Origin: an uncultured Clostridia bacterium
GTDB taxonomy: Bacteria > Bacillota > Clostridia > Oscillospirales > Acutalibacteraceae
Assembly (NCBI GenBank): GCA_937898195.1
Contig: CALEJD010000111.1
Coordinates: forward strand, 1-17,079
Direction of reading: 5' to 3'
DNA: 17,079 bases
Part shown: positions 8,104 through 15,325 of the stretch, piece after piece
Layout of the letters: the number at the start of each line of letters is the position of its first letter
How positions within the stretch are numbered: the stretch's first letter is position 1
Program-made: the position numbers and the translations under genes
Notes under the pieces: generated by a model
Databases searched by the model: none
Seen by the model: the letters and a program-made list of their open reading frames with translations, nothing else
What the model was told of the DNA's origin: nothing

Positions 8104-8241
8104 ATGATACGTGAATATTTAACACCAGATTTCGACGTAACAATTTATGAAATTGAAGATGTGATTACTCTTTCAATCAATGGTAACGACCCTGACGGTC
8201 CAGTTGACCAAGATAATCCATGGTGGGACGCAAACAACTAA
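8104..8241 (+). CDS. 45-residue acidic peptide, unknown function
   Basis: A short ORF from the ATG at 8104 to the TAA at 8241, preceded by AAAGGAG (8085-8091) at a rather long 12-nt spacing, with an in-frame stop just upstream that fixes the start. It begins MIREYLTPDFDVTIYEIEDV, continues ITLSINGNDPDGP and ends NPWWDANN. There is no signal peptide or membrane segment. It carries many Asp/Glu and only one Arg and no Lys. It sits 40 nt after the cohesin-like gene and before the shared terminator, so it is the third gene of the operon. From memory, short peptides with a YxxPxxx...EDVIT-S pattern occur in many gut Clostridia without assigned function. A leader-plus-tail layout is RiPP-like, but no modification enzyme is nearby. 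Confidence 0.7.
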   Translation: MIREYLTPDFDVTIYEIEDVITLSINGNDPDGPVDQDNPWWDANN

Positions 8242-8280
8242 TTTCCCATTTTTCGTAGGTTGAAATCTAAATAAAAACAT

Positions 8281-8315
8281 TCCCCCAAGGGCTCGTCCCT
8301 TGGGGGATTTGTTTT
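8281..8315 (+). terminator. Terminator of the dockerin/cohesin-like operon
   Basis: A perfect 11-bp GC-rich stem, TCCCCCAAGGG (8281-8291) with 8297-8307, has a 5-nt loop and is followed by TTTGTTTT. It begins 39 nt after the stop of the small peptide, which supports that peptide being part of the transcript. Confidence 0.93.
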
Positions 8316-8354
8316 GCAAATTATTAAAAATTGATTACATTATAGGGTAAAATA

Positions 8355-8384
8355 TTGACAAGAATATTTTTGAAAACTTATAAT
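8355..8384 (+). promoter_or_regulatory. Consensus SigA promoter of the FHA-SEDS-PBP operon
   Basis: TTGACA (8355-8360), an 18-nt AT-rich spacer and TATAAT (8379-8384) match both hexamers exactly. Transcription would start near 8391, giving a 35-nt leader to the FHA gene. Strong constitutive use is expected. Confidence 0.85.
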
Positions 8385-8425
8385 TATATTGAAATAAAGT
8401 AAACTTTAACAAAGGGGGCGACAAA

Positions 8426-9136
8426 GTGGAACTTGAATATATAATGCGATATGTGCTTTGCATTCTTGCTATTGCAGTTATAATTAACTGCGTTTGGTCA
8501 CTTGTGCGCCTTAAACCTGACAAAAAAGTTTATGCTTTGCTTGTTGATATGGCAAATGATACTCAATACCCCATAAATTGTTATGAAACATCCGTTGGGC
8601 GAAGCCGTTGGTGCGATATCGTGTTCACAAACTCAACTGTTTCACGTTCACACGCTGTTGTTGCCTTGCGAAAAGACGGATTTTATGTGTTTGATACCGA
8701 GTCAAAGACGGGTGTTTATGTAAATAACGAAAAAATAGTAAAAAAACAGAAGCTTGAAGACGGTGACATTATCGCATTCGGCACGGCTTTTATGAAATTC
8801 TATATTGGCAGTGAAGCGGATAACGACATAAAGCATAAAAAAGAAGAAAAAGCACTTTGTCCACGTCTTGTGAATATTATGGATGACACCGAATTTGATT
8901 TAGATGGTGACTATATCACAATTGGACGTGAAGAAGGTAGCAATATTGAAATTTCAGCTCGATATATTTCTCGAAAACAAGCAGAAATCTTCAAAGAGAA
9001 GAACAAATGGTACATTGAAGACTATGGCAGAGTTGTAAAAACAACTGTAAATGGTGAGCAAATCTATTCGCCGACCCAATTGCGAGATGGTGATGTTATA
9101 AAAATCGGTGATTTCGCATTTCTATATGAAGAATAA
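8426..9136 (+). CDS. Membrane-anchored protein with two FHA domains
   Basis: A 236-residue protein that starts at GTG 8426, chosen because GGGGG (8414-8418) lies 7 nt upstream; the next ATG (residue 7) would be too far away. Residues about 9-27 form one membrane helix, leaving the rest in the cytoplasm. FHA domain 1 spans about 36-118 with G58-R59, the phosphothreonine-binding S73-R-S-H76 loop and TGVYVNN. FHA domain 2 spans about 150-236 with G167-R168 and S182-R-K-Q185, where the usual His is Gln. FHA domains bind phosphothreonine, so this protein should read Ser/Thr kinase signals. It leads an operon with a SEDS polymerase and a class B PBP. By analogy to FHA proteins in actinobacterial pbpA-rodA-pknB clusters it probably recruits or tunes the cell-wall synthase. 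No kinase or phosphatase gene lies in the window. Confidence 0.9.
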   Translation: MELEYIMRYVLCILAIAVIINCVWSLVRLKPDKKVYALLVDMANDTQYPINCYETSVGRSRWCDIVFTNSTVSRSHAVVALRKDGFYVFDTESKTGVYVNNEKIVKKQKLEDGDIIAFGTAFMKFYIGSEADNDIKHKKEEKALCPRLVNIMDDTEFDLDGDYITIGREEGSNIEISARYISRKQAEIFKEKNKWYIEDYGRVVKTTVNGEQIYSPTQLRDGDVIKIGDFAFLYEE

Positions 9137-9164
9137 TTGAAAATTAACGAAAGTAGGTGATGAT

Positions 9165-10403
9165 ATGAATATTTTAAAAGGTAAAAATGTAAACCTTGCA
9201 TTAATGCTTTTTGTAGTTACTTTGTTTGAAGTGACTTGCCTTTTTACGCTTTTGGGGAAGGCAGAAGAGCAATATAAAATGAATATCATCATCACTATGG
9301 GCGTTTATATTTTAGTTCAATATGCCTATTTCTTCGGCGCAAAAATCATTTTGAAACGAAAAGGTTTTGAAGTTGAGTTAATTGCGTTTTTGCTCACATC
9401 AATAGGGCTTTCAATAACCGCAAGTGTATATCCAAAACTTGCTGTGAAACAACTTATTGCTGTGCTTATTGGTATTTTCGGCTTTATTTTTGTACAATGG
9501 CTTTTGCGAGATATTGACAGAATAATGTTTTTGAGAATTCCTATTGCGGTTTGCGCTGTGGGACTTCTCGCGTTTACACTTGTATTTGCAAAACTGACAA
9601 ATGGTGCAAAAAACTGGATTTATATTGGAGGACTTTCAATTCAACCATCAGAATTAGTCAAAGTAGCATTTATTATTGTTGGCGCTGCCACGCTTGAAAG
9701 GCTACAATCTAACCGAAGTCTTACAAAATTCATTATCTTTGCACTTGGTTGTGTAGGTTGTCTTTTCTTGATGTATGATTTTGGCACAGCGCTCATATTC
9801 TTCTTTACATTTATTGTAATTTCTTTTATGCGTTCAGGTGATATTCGTACACTCGCCCTCGTTTGCACAGGTGCGTTTATGGGTGGACTTCTTGTGCTTA
9901 TGTTCAAGCCCTATGTTGCTAACAGATTTGCGTCATATGGGCACGTGTGGGAATATTTTGACACATCAGGATTCCAACAAACAAGAACAATGATTTATTC
10001 AACAAGTGGTGGTCTTTTTGGCGTTGGACTTGGCAACGGAAAACTTCGCGATATTTATGCGGCTACCGAAGACCTTGTTTTTGGCGTAGTTTGTGAAGAG
10101 TTCGGTATGATTATGGCTGGGGCAATTTTGCTCTCTTATGTGGCTTTACTTGTTTATTCAATTCGTCACTCAAAATATGCCCGTTCATCGTTCTATGCTA
10201 TTGTTGCTTGTGCAGCAGCGGCACTGATGCTCTTTCAGGCATCACTCAATGTTTTTGGCGTAAACGACCTTTTACCATTAACAGGTGTTACTTTGCCATT
10301 CATCAGCCGTGGTGGTTCAAGTATTATGTGTTGTTGGATGTTGATGGCGCTTATTAAGTCCGTTGACCGAAGCACTTACAGATTTGGAGGTGTTCGTCAA
10401 TGA
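9165..10403 (+). CDS. SEDS peptidoglycan glycosyltransferase (FtsW/RodA/SpoVE family)
   Basis: A 412-residue multipass membrane protein with about ten hydrophobic segments, the normal size for FtsW/RodA. SEDS proteins polymerise lipid II into glycan strands with a partner class B PBP. Family motifs are present: GAKNWIYIGGLSIQPSELVK (147-166), the loop ATEDLVFGVVCEEFG with Asp303 at the position of the essential catalytic Asp, and TGVTLPFISRGGSS ending at 386. The ribosome binding site is AGGTGATG just before the ATG. The stop overlaps the next start as ATGA (10400-10403), so it is translationally coupled to the transpeptidase gene, its expected partner. Motifs alone do not separate FtsW, RodA and SpoVE; the neighbouring short PBP favours a RodA/PbpA-like elongation or sporulation pair. 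Confidence 0.95.
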   Translation: MNILKGKNVNLALMLFVVTLFEVTCLFTLLGKAEEQYKMNIIITMGVYILVQYAYFFGAKIILKRKGFEVELIAFLLTSIGLSITASVYPKLAVKQLIAVLIGIFGFIFVQWLLRDIDRIMFLRIPIAVCAVGLLAFTLVFAKLTNGAKNWIYIGGLSIQPSELVKVAFIIVGAATLERLQSNRSLTKFIIFALGCVGCLFLMYDFGTALIFFFTFIVISFMRSGDIRTLALVCTGAFMGGLLVLMFKPYVANRFASYGHVWEYFDTSGFQQTRTMIYSTSGGLFGVGLGNGKLRDIYAATEDLVFGVVCEEFGMIMAGAILLSYVALLVYSIRHSKYARSSFYAIVACAAAALMLFQASLNVFGVNDLLPLTGVTLPFISRGGSSIMCCWMLMALIKSVDRSTYRFGGVRQ

Positions 10404-11800
10404 AATCTATCGGTAGAAGAGCACTCACTCTTTATGCGTTAATACTTTTATTCCTTGCGGGGTGTGGTTTGCTATATTTCAACCTTGTTACAAATGCAAA
10501 TGACTGGGCAATGAACAGAGCAAACAAACATCTTTATTCTAATGGAGCTCTCTCAACTGCAGGTGATATTCTCGACACAAACGGAAATATAATCGTCACA
10601 ACAAAAGACGGCAAAAGAGTTTACAGTGACAATAAAAATCTGCGAATGGCGTTGTTGCATACTGTTGGTGACACTTCAGGATATATTGCAAACGGAATTC
10701 AGACAACATTCAAAGACGAACTGACGGGATATACCCTTTTAGATGGTGTTTATAATCTTAAACGGTACGGAAAAGGCAACGACATAAAACTCACACTTAA
10801 CTCAAAGGTTTGTGAAACAGCTTACAGAGCTTTGGGCAACAAAAAAGGTACAGTTGGTGTTATGAATTATAAAACAGGTGAGATTATTTGCATTGCATCA
10901 ACACCGTCTTATGATATAAATAATAAGCCAAAGGATATTGATACGGACACAACGGGGAAATATGAGGGAATTTATATGAATAGATTTTTCTCGGGCGTCT
11001 ATACCCCCGGCTCAACCTTTAAGGTGCTTACGGCAATTTGTGCAGTTGAAAATATCCCTGATATTTATGACAGAACTTTCGAGTGTAAGGGTAAAATCTT
11101 AATCGGTGAGGGCTATGTTATTTGTAGCGGTACTCACGGAAAAATAGGATTTGAAAAAGCGCTTAATAAGTCTTGTAACTGTGCATTTGCAAAAATTGCG
11201 GACGAATTGGGTGCAGAAAAGCTTATGGCAACTGCTGAGAGAATCGGTTTTAATGCTAATATGGCAGATATCAGCGGAAAAATCCATTGTGCAAAGAGCA
11301 GAATCGACCTTACCGAATCGAGCGCTTTGGATATAGGCTGGGCTGGTATCGGACAATACACAACCCTTATAAATCCTTGCCATATGTTGACTGTTATGGG
11401 TGCTATTGCAAACAGTGGAACAGCGCAGACGCCGTATCTTGTAAGTCAAATTACAAGCCCTGAAGGTAAAACAGTATTTTCAGCAAAAGAGAGTGTTGCA
11501 GGTGAATATTTCACACCTGATGTGACAAAAAAAGTGGACGAAATGCTTCGTTCAAATGTTAAAAACCAGTATGGTGATGGGTTCTTCCCTAAAATGAGTT
11601 TTTGCGGAAAAACAGGTACTGCAGAAGTCAGCAATGATAAAAACATCAGACCAAATGCGTTGTTTGTAGGCTATTCTCAACTTGAAGAAATGCCTTTCGC
11701 AATAATCGTGGTGGTTGAAGATACAACAACAAGTATCACAAGTGCCGTGCCTATTGCATCAAAGGTTATGAAAGCAGTCAAAAGTGAATATGTGAAATAA
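10400..11800 (+). CDS. Class B penicillin-binding protein (transpeptidase)
   Basis: A 466-residue protein with an N-terminal membrane anchor (about residues 8-30), a short dimerisation or pedestal region that includes GDILDTNGNI, then the transpeptidase domain. The three active-site motifs are intact: S205-T-F-K in YTPGSTFKVLTA, S258-C-N in NKSCNCAFA, and K404-T-G in CGKTGTAEV. It cross-links peptide stems outside the membrane while the upstream SEDS protein makes the glycan. It is shorter than typical PBP2 or PBP3 and has no PASTA domains, resembling the compact PbpA type found with RodA-like proteins in Actinobacteria and Clostridia. The start codon lies within the ATGA overlap with the SEDS gene. 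A terminator follows at once, closing the operon. Confidence 0.95.
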   Translation: MKSIGRRALTLYALILLFLAGCGLLYFNLVTNANDWAMNRANKHLYSNGALSTAGDILDTNGNIIVTTKDGKRVYSDNKNLRMALLHTVGDTSGYIANGIQTTFKDELTGYTLLDGVYNLKRYGKGNDIKLTLNSKVCETAYRALGNKKGTVGVMNYKTGEIICIASTPSYDINNKPKDIDTDTTGKYEGIYMNRFFSGVYTPGSTFKVLTAICAVENIPDIYDRTFECKGKILIGEGYVICSGTHGKIGFEKALNKSCNCAFAKIADELGAEKLMATAERIGFNANMADISGKIHCAKSRIDLTESSALDIGWAGIGQYTTLINPCHMLTVMGAIANSGTAQTPYLVSQITSPEGKTVFSAKESVAGEYFTPDVTKKVDEMLRSNVKNQYGDGFFPKMSFCGKTGTAEVSNDKNIRPNALFVGYSQLEEMPFAIIVVVEDTTTSITSAVPIASKVMKAVKSEYVK

Positions 11801-11829
11801 AAAGGGTGACTCGTTGAAGTCACCTTTTT
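11798..11829 (+). terminator. Terminator of the FHA-SEDS-PBP operon
   Basis: GGTGACT (11805-11811) pairs with AGTCACC (11818-11824) around a 6-nt loop; A-run and T-run flanks extend the stem with one bulged G. TTTTTGCTTTT follows. It overlaps the stop codon of the PBP gene. Confidence 0.85.
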
Positions 11830-11843
11830 GCTTTTGTGCACCT

Positions 11844-11872
11844 TTGACATTGGGCGTTATTTATGGTAAAAT
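11844..11872 (+). promoter_or_regulatory. SigA promoter of rpe
   Basis: TTGACA (11844-11849), a 17-nt spacer and TAAAAT (11867-11872): six and five consensus matches. Start near 11879, about 30 nt before the rpe ATG. It lies right after the upstream terminator, so rpe is its own unit. Confidence 0.85.
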
Positions 11873-11909
11873 AACTTGATAATATTTTGTTTTTTACGGA
11901 GATTTTGTT

Positions 11910-12584
11910 ATGATAAAAATTTCACCATCAATTTTATCTTGTGATTACGGTAAAATCGCAGAAGAATTAAAAGATATGGAATTAGCAGGTGCTGACTATA
12001 TGCACATTGATGTTATGGATGGTCATTTTGTGCCAAACTTAACTCTCGGTGCACCTGTAATCAAATGTATTAGAAAGGCAACGGATGTGCCTTTTGATGT
12101 GCATCTTATGATTAGCGACCCACTAAAATATATTGATGATTTTTGTGATGCTGGTGCTGACATTATTACATTCCATACAGAATGCGACTCACCTATTGAT
12201 GAAACAATCGACAAAATTCTTTCTCGTGGTGTAAAGGCATCTTTAACAGTTAAGCCCAAAACACCTGTTGAAGATATTTTTCCATATTTAGACAAGCTTT
12301 CAATGGTACTTGTTATGACTGTTGAGCCTGGCTTTGGCGGACAGAGCTTTATGGAAGATATGATGGCAAAAGTTTCTGCTTTGAGAAACGAAATCAACGC
12401 TCGTGGTCTGGATTGCGAAATCGAAGTTGACGGTGGAATAAACGAAAAAACAATCGCAGTTGCAGCGGCAGCGGGCGCAGATGTATTTGTTTCTGGTAAC
12501 GCACTCTTTTCAAGTGCTGACAGAAAAGCAGCTGTTGAAAAATTCAAGGCAATCGCAGCAGAGAATTTCTGCAAAAACTGCTAA
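11910..12584 (+). CDS. rpe: Ribulose-phosphate 3-epimerase
   Basis: A 224-residue TIM-barrel enzyme of the standard family length. It interconverts ribulose 5-phosphate and xylulose 5-phosphate in the non-oxidative pentose phosphate pathway in the cytoplasm. Visible signatures are SPSILSCDYGK at the N-terminus, H32-I-D34-V-M-D-G-H-FVPN (metal ligands and catalytic Asp34), DVHLMI with His65, VEPGFGGQSF, and EVDGGI with catalytic Asp174. The ATG at 11910 has a GGAG ribosome binding site at 11898-11901. It has its own promoter and is monocistronic. In many Bacillota rpe follows the prkC-rsgA cell-wall signalling genes; here it instead follows a cell-wall operon without those genes. Its 3' end overlaps the convergent mecA gene by 4 nt. 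Confidence 0.97.
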   Translation: MIKISPSILSCDYGKIAEELKDMELAGADYMHIDVMDGHFVPNLTLGAPVIKCIRKATDVPFDVHLMISDPLKYIDDFCDAGADIITFHTECDSPIDETIDKILSRGVKASLTVKPKTPVEDIFPYLDKLSMVLVMTVEPGFGGQSFMEDMMAKVSALRNEINARGLDCEIEVDGGINEKTIAVAAAAGADVFVSGNALFSSADRKAAVEKFKAIAAENFCKNC

Positions 12585-13096
12585 AAAGCAACTTCACCAA
12601 GAAGTTTTCCGTGTTCATTGATTATTTCCTTGGAAAAATCGTTTGAAATCAAACCATATTCTTTGAAAATCGGGTAAAACTTTTTGTGCTTGGGTGAAAG
12701 CTGAAGATAAAAATCCTTGTTCATCTCGAAAATCTTGCAAGGTGTTTTAATTTCTGAATATTTTTGAACGGACGATATTGTATCAAGCATAGAATTGAGA
12801 TTATCGGTTTTAAAGAAAAAGTCGTTATTAGTTCTTTTGACCTTGTATCTATGGGGTTTCATAGAAAAAGTAAAAATGAAGAAACACCCACCATCATCTG
12901 TGGGCAAAGCTTCAACAGTGATTTTATTATTAGCTTTTATTTTGTCTTGTGATATTTCATTAAGAATTTTTCTGATGGCTATTTCGGTGAGCTCGCTATC
13001 ACAATCAAGTGAGTCATATGTAATATGAAATTGATTCATTTCTTCTTTTGAGAGTTCAACTAACATTACATTGTCATTAAGAGATTCATAATTCAT
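12581..13096 (-). CDS. mecA: MecA-type adaptor protein for ClpC protease
   Basis: A 171-residue protein on the minus strand. MecA proteins bring substrates to the ClpCP unfoldase-protease and help ClpC assemble; in Bacillus the target is ComK. The N-terminal part (MLVELSKEEMNQFHI, then a helix TEIAIRKILNEI) matches the substrate-binding domain. The C-terminal part (DNLNSMLDTISSV, SEIKTPCKIFEMNKDFYLQL, then EYG and NEHGKLLGE) matches the ClpC-binding domain. It is shorter than the roughly 220 residues of Bacillus MecA, mostly through a short acidic linker. The ATG has AAAGGGGG upstream on its own strand and a promoter behind it. It is convergent with rpe and divergent from the Rnf-like cluster. 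The identification rests on patterns; a YpbH-like paralogue is the alternative. Confidence 0.85.
   Translation of the reverse strand: MNYESLNDNVMLVELSKEEMNQFHITYDSLDCDSELTEIAIRKILNEISQDKIKANNKITVEALPTDDGGCFFIFTFSMKPHRYKVKRTNNDFFFKTDNLNSMLDTISSVQKYSEIKTPCKIFEMNKDFYLQLSPKHKKFYPIFKEYGLISNDFSKEIINEHGKLLGEVAF
12583..12606 (-). terminator. Weak terminator overlapping the end of mecA
   Basis: On the minus strand AACTTC, TTGGT loop, GAAGTT (12606-12590) is followed by GCTTTTTAG. The stem is only 6 bp and A/T-rich at its base, and it lies inside the last codons of mecA. It may act weakly for mecA; on the plus strand the hairpin has no proper T-run, so rpe has no clear terminator. Confidence 0.35.
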
Positions 13097-13117
13097 AAGA
13101 AATTCCCCCTTTAATTC

Positions 13118-13146
13118 ATAATATTACAGGGACAAAATAGTTGCAA
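13118..13146 (-). promoter_or_regulatory. SigA-type promoter of mecA
   Basis: Read on the minus strand: TTGCAA (13146-13141), a 17-nt spacer and TATTAT (13123-13118), with four and five consensus matches. Transcription would start near 13111, only about 15 nt before the mecA start codon, placing the AAAGGGGG ribosome binding site almost at the 5' end. Confidence 0.6.
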
Positions 13147-13179
13147 CAAATAAATATTGGAAAAAGCGAGGAATAAGTT

Positions 13180-14340
13180 TTGACCAATCAACAAATAACA
13201 CAAAAACCACAAGATTTTATAGATATGCGTAATCATATGATTGATTATGCAATTATGCTTACTGCGCCATTTTTGGTTGCGGTGCTTTACCATGGGCTCA
13301 GAGCAGTTTTGCTTGTGCTTATTTCAATAGTTACTTGCACAATTTGTAGAAGAATTGGTGAAAAAGTTTTAAACTGTGACTTCTCATCAAGAGATTTTTC
13401 AAACTGGATAATCGGTGTAACTTTTGCATTATTGTTGCCATCAACAGCCACTTGGTGGACGGTAGTTTTCGGTGCAATCTTTGCAATTATTGTTTGCGTT
13501 TTGCCTTTTGGCAAAACAATAAACTCACCTTTTGTACCAGCGGCGGCAGCAGTAAGCTTTGTCACTCTTTGCTGGCCAGACAGAATGTTTGCATATTCTG
13601 ATACAGCGGGAATGTCACTCAGCAAAATGCTCTCACAGGGTAACGCAATCGGCAGCAATGCCGTTGCACTTTTAGAAGTGTTTACAGGTGCTTTGCCATC
13701 TGCAATGGGTGCCGGATGTGTGCTTGCCTTGCTCGGTGCACTTGTATTTCTTACAATCCGTCGCCCGAAAGACGCAATTTCAGCATATACTTTTATGCTT
13801 GCTGTGATTGTTATGGCAATTCTTTTTCCAAGAGTCAGCACAGGAAGATTTATTTCTGTGATTATGGAATTCTGTGGCGGAGAAGTGCTTTTCGGTGCAA
13901 TATTCTTTATGACATATCCATCAGTTCTTCCAAAACGCACTTTTGCTCGTGCTGTTTGGGGCTTTGTTGGTGGAATTATCTGTATGTTGATGAGATATTT
14001 TGGCGCATTTGAAGAACCAATGTGTTTTGGTGTTCTCATTGCCTGTGCATTGACAGAATTAGCTGATAAAATTCCACTTGCAAAATGGGAAAAAGTCAAA
14101 GAAGAAAAAGAAGAAATTAAAGTTGTTGAGCCAGCCCCTGCTGTAGTTCCAGAAGAAGTGCTCAATGAAATTCCTGACATAGAAGAAATAATAGTTGAAG
14201 AAGAAACGGAAGCTAATGAAGAAATTGTAGAAGAAACAGCAGTTCAAGAAAGCGAAAGTCTTCACGATGTTATTGAAGAAGAAAATACAGTTACAGAAAC
14301 AGAAGCACCTTTTATGACGGGAGGTGACAGTGATGAGTGA
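13180..14340 (+). CDS. RnfD/NqrB-like membrane protein with acidic tail
   Basis: A 386-residue protein with a TTG start supported by GAGGAA 7 nt upstream; the first ATG lies 15 codons in. About eight to ten membrane segments fill residues 20-295. Homology to RnfD shows in GVTFALLLPSTATWW, FGKTINSPFVPAAAA (RnfD: FGGLGQNxFNPAL), LCWP, and the glycine-rich loop GALPSAMGAGCVLALLGA (RnfD: G..GGxIGETSxLALLxGG). In Rnf this subunit holds covalent FMN on a Thr of an SGAT motif and helps drive ion transport. Here the matching place reads DTAGMSL (141-147), so the acceptor is at best Ser146, and the GETS glutamate is gone. Residues 304-386 form a soluble tail dominated by Glu, absent from normal RnfD. 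It overlaps the next gene by 8 nt. The fold assignment is good; Rnf function is doubtful. Confidence 0.8.
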   Translation: MTNQQITQKPQDFIDMRNHMIDYAIMLTAPFLVAVLYHGLRAVLLVLISIVTCTICRRIGEKVLNCDFSSRDFSNWIIGVTFALLLPSTATWWTVVFGAIFAIIVCVLPFGKTINSPFVPAAAAVSFVTLCWPDRMFAYSDTAGMSLSKMLSQGNAIGSNAVALLEVFTGALPSAMGAGCVLALLGALVFLTIRRPKDAISAYTFMLAVIVMAILFPRVSTGRFISVIMEFCGGEVLFGAIFFMTYPSVLPKRTFARAVWGFVGGIICMLMRYFGAFEEPMCFGVLIACALTELADKIPLAKWEKVKEEKEEIKVVEPAPAVVPEEVLNEIPDIEEIIVEEETEANEEIVEETAVQESESLHDVIEEENTVTETEAPFMTGGDSDE

Positions 14341-15325
14341 GAAAAATAGCACCTTTAAAAGAATAAGAAACAGTGCTGTTATCAAAAACCCATTGCTTTT
14401 TGAAGCAATCGGACTTTGTCCTGTTGTTGCCATAACACTCTCATTGAGATTGGCAGTTTTCCTTGCAATAGTTACAGCTATTGAGTTAATTGTCTGCGAA
14501 GTTTTATCATCATTGTTGCTTAAAAACATCCGTCGTCATTGGCGCGTGGCACTTTATGTGCTCTTTGGTGTGGGCGTTATCTTCCCTATTATGTGGTTGG
14601 TTAACAGATTTTTCCCCGATATGTCAATAAACTTTGGCGTTTATCTGCCACTTATGACAGTCAACTCTTTGGTTGCACTTCACTGTGAAAGAGTTGCTGT
14701 TAAAAACGATTTGAAAAATAGCCTTATTGATGCTATTGCTGCATCTATGAGTTATGGTGCTGTTGCAATCATCACAGGTCTTGTCCGTGAGATTCTTGCA
14801 AATGGCACAATCGGTGGAATAGATTTAGGGCTTGAAGTCACATTTCCTGCTCTTTTAACTCCATTTGGTGGATTTTTAATTATCGGATTTCTTGCAGCGG
14901 TATTCAAAGCAGTTATTAATACAAAATATCCCGATGCATCACCTGACAGAGCCTTTGATACATCAGAGGTTACACGTTCTGTTCGTGGCTCACTCAAAGA
15001 ATTGATGAAAGACGAGTTGGACCCGTATTCTTTCGGTACAGAAACTGCATTTGTGCGTATCCGTAAAGAAAAAAGAGCCGAAAAGAATATAGAAAAAACT
15101 CAAGAAGTAAATCTTGAAGAACCTAAAAAAGAGAAAAAAGAAAAGGTCAAGAAACCTAAAAAAGCAAAAAAGGTTACAGAAGCACCAAAAAGAGAGCCAA
15201 GAGTTCGACAGACTAAAGAACGAACATATCTTGACGATTTTTCTGATATGCTTTCTGAACTTGAAGAATATAAGAGTCGTCCCGAAGAGGCAGAAACACA
15301 GGAAAAGGATGGTGACGGACAATGA
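14333..15325 (+). CDS. RnfE/NqrD-like membrane protein with basic tail
   Basis: A 330-residue protein from the ATG at 14333, chosen over in-frame GTG codons at 14324 and 14330 because GGGAGGT (14319-14325) fits this ATG. Residues 20-240 give about six membrane segments and match RnfE: NPLLFEAIGLCPVVAIT (RnfE: NP.lvq.LGLCPxLAVT), YLPLMTVNSLVA (RnfE: xIPLIVVNCxIL), then a late GGFLIIGFLAA segment. In Rnf/Nqr two Cys of this subunit and two of its sister hold an intramembrane [2Fe-2S] cluster. Cys29 is kept, but the second ligand is Ser112. Residues 244-330 form an unusual Lys/Arg-rich tail (KKEKKEKVKKPKKAKK) ending in a mixed-charge stretch. The positive-inside rule places it in the cytoplasm. 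It overlaps the previous gene by 8 nt and the next by 4 nt (ATGA). Confidence 0.8.
   Translation: MSEKNSTFKRIRNSAVIKNPLLFEAIGLCPVVAITLSLRLAVFLAIVTAIELIVCEVLSSLLLKNIRRHWRVALYVLFGVGVIFPIMWLVNRFFPDMSINFGVYLPLMTVNSLVALHCERVAVKNDLKNSLIDAIAASMSYGAVAIITGLVREILANGTIGGIDLGLEVTFPALLTPFGGFLIIGFLAAVFKAVINTKYPDASPDRAFDTSEVTRSVRGSLKELMKDELDPYSFGTETAFVRIRKEKRAEKNIEKTQEVNLEEPKKEKKEKVKKPKKAKKVTEAPKREPRVRQTKERTYLDDFSDMLSELEEYKSRPEEAETQEKDGDGQ

Noticed and set aside
8104..8241. A complete RiPP biosynthetic cluster around the small peptide
   Set aside because: No radical-SAM, cyclodehydratase, lanthionine, protease or transporter gene lies in the window; only the peptide itself has a suggestive layout.
12023..12574. 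183-codon open frame on the minus strand opposite rpe
   Set aside because: It is the shadow of an enzyme with all catalytic motifs intact on the plus strand.
13287..14180. 297-codon open frame on the minus strand opposite the RnfD-like gene
   Set aside because: It is the antisense of a gene with clear membrane-protein homology, has no ribosome binding site, and its product has no hydrophobic or domain logic; it arises from codon bias.
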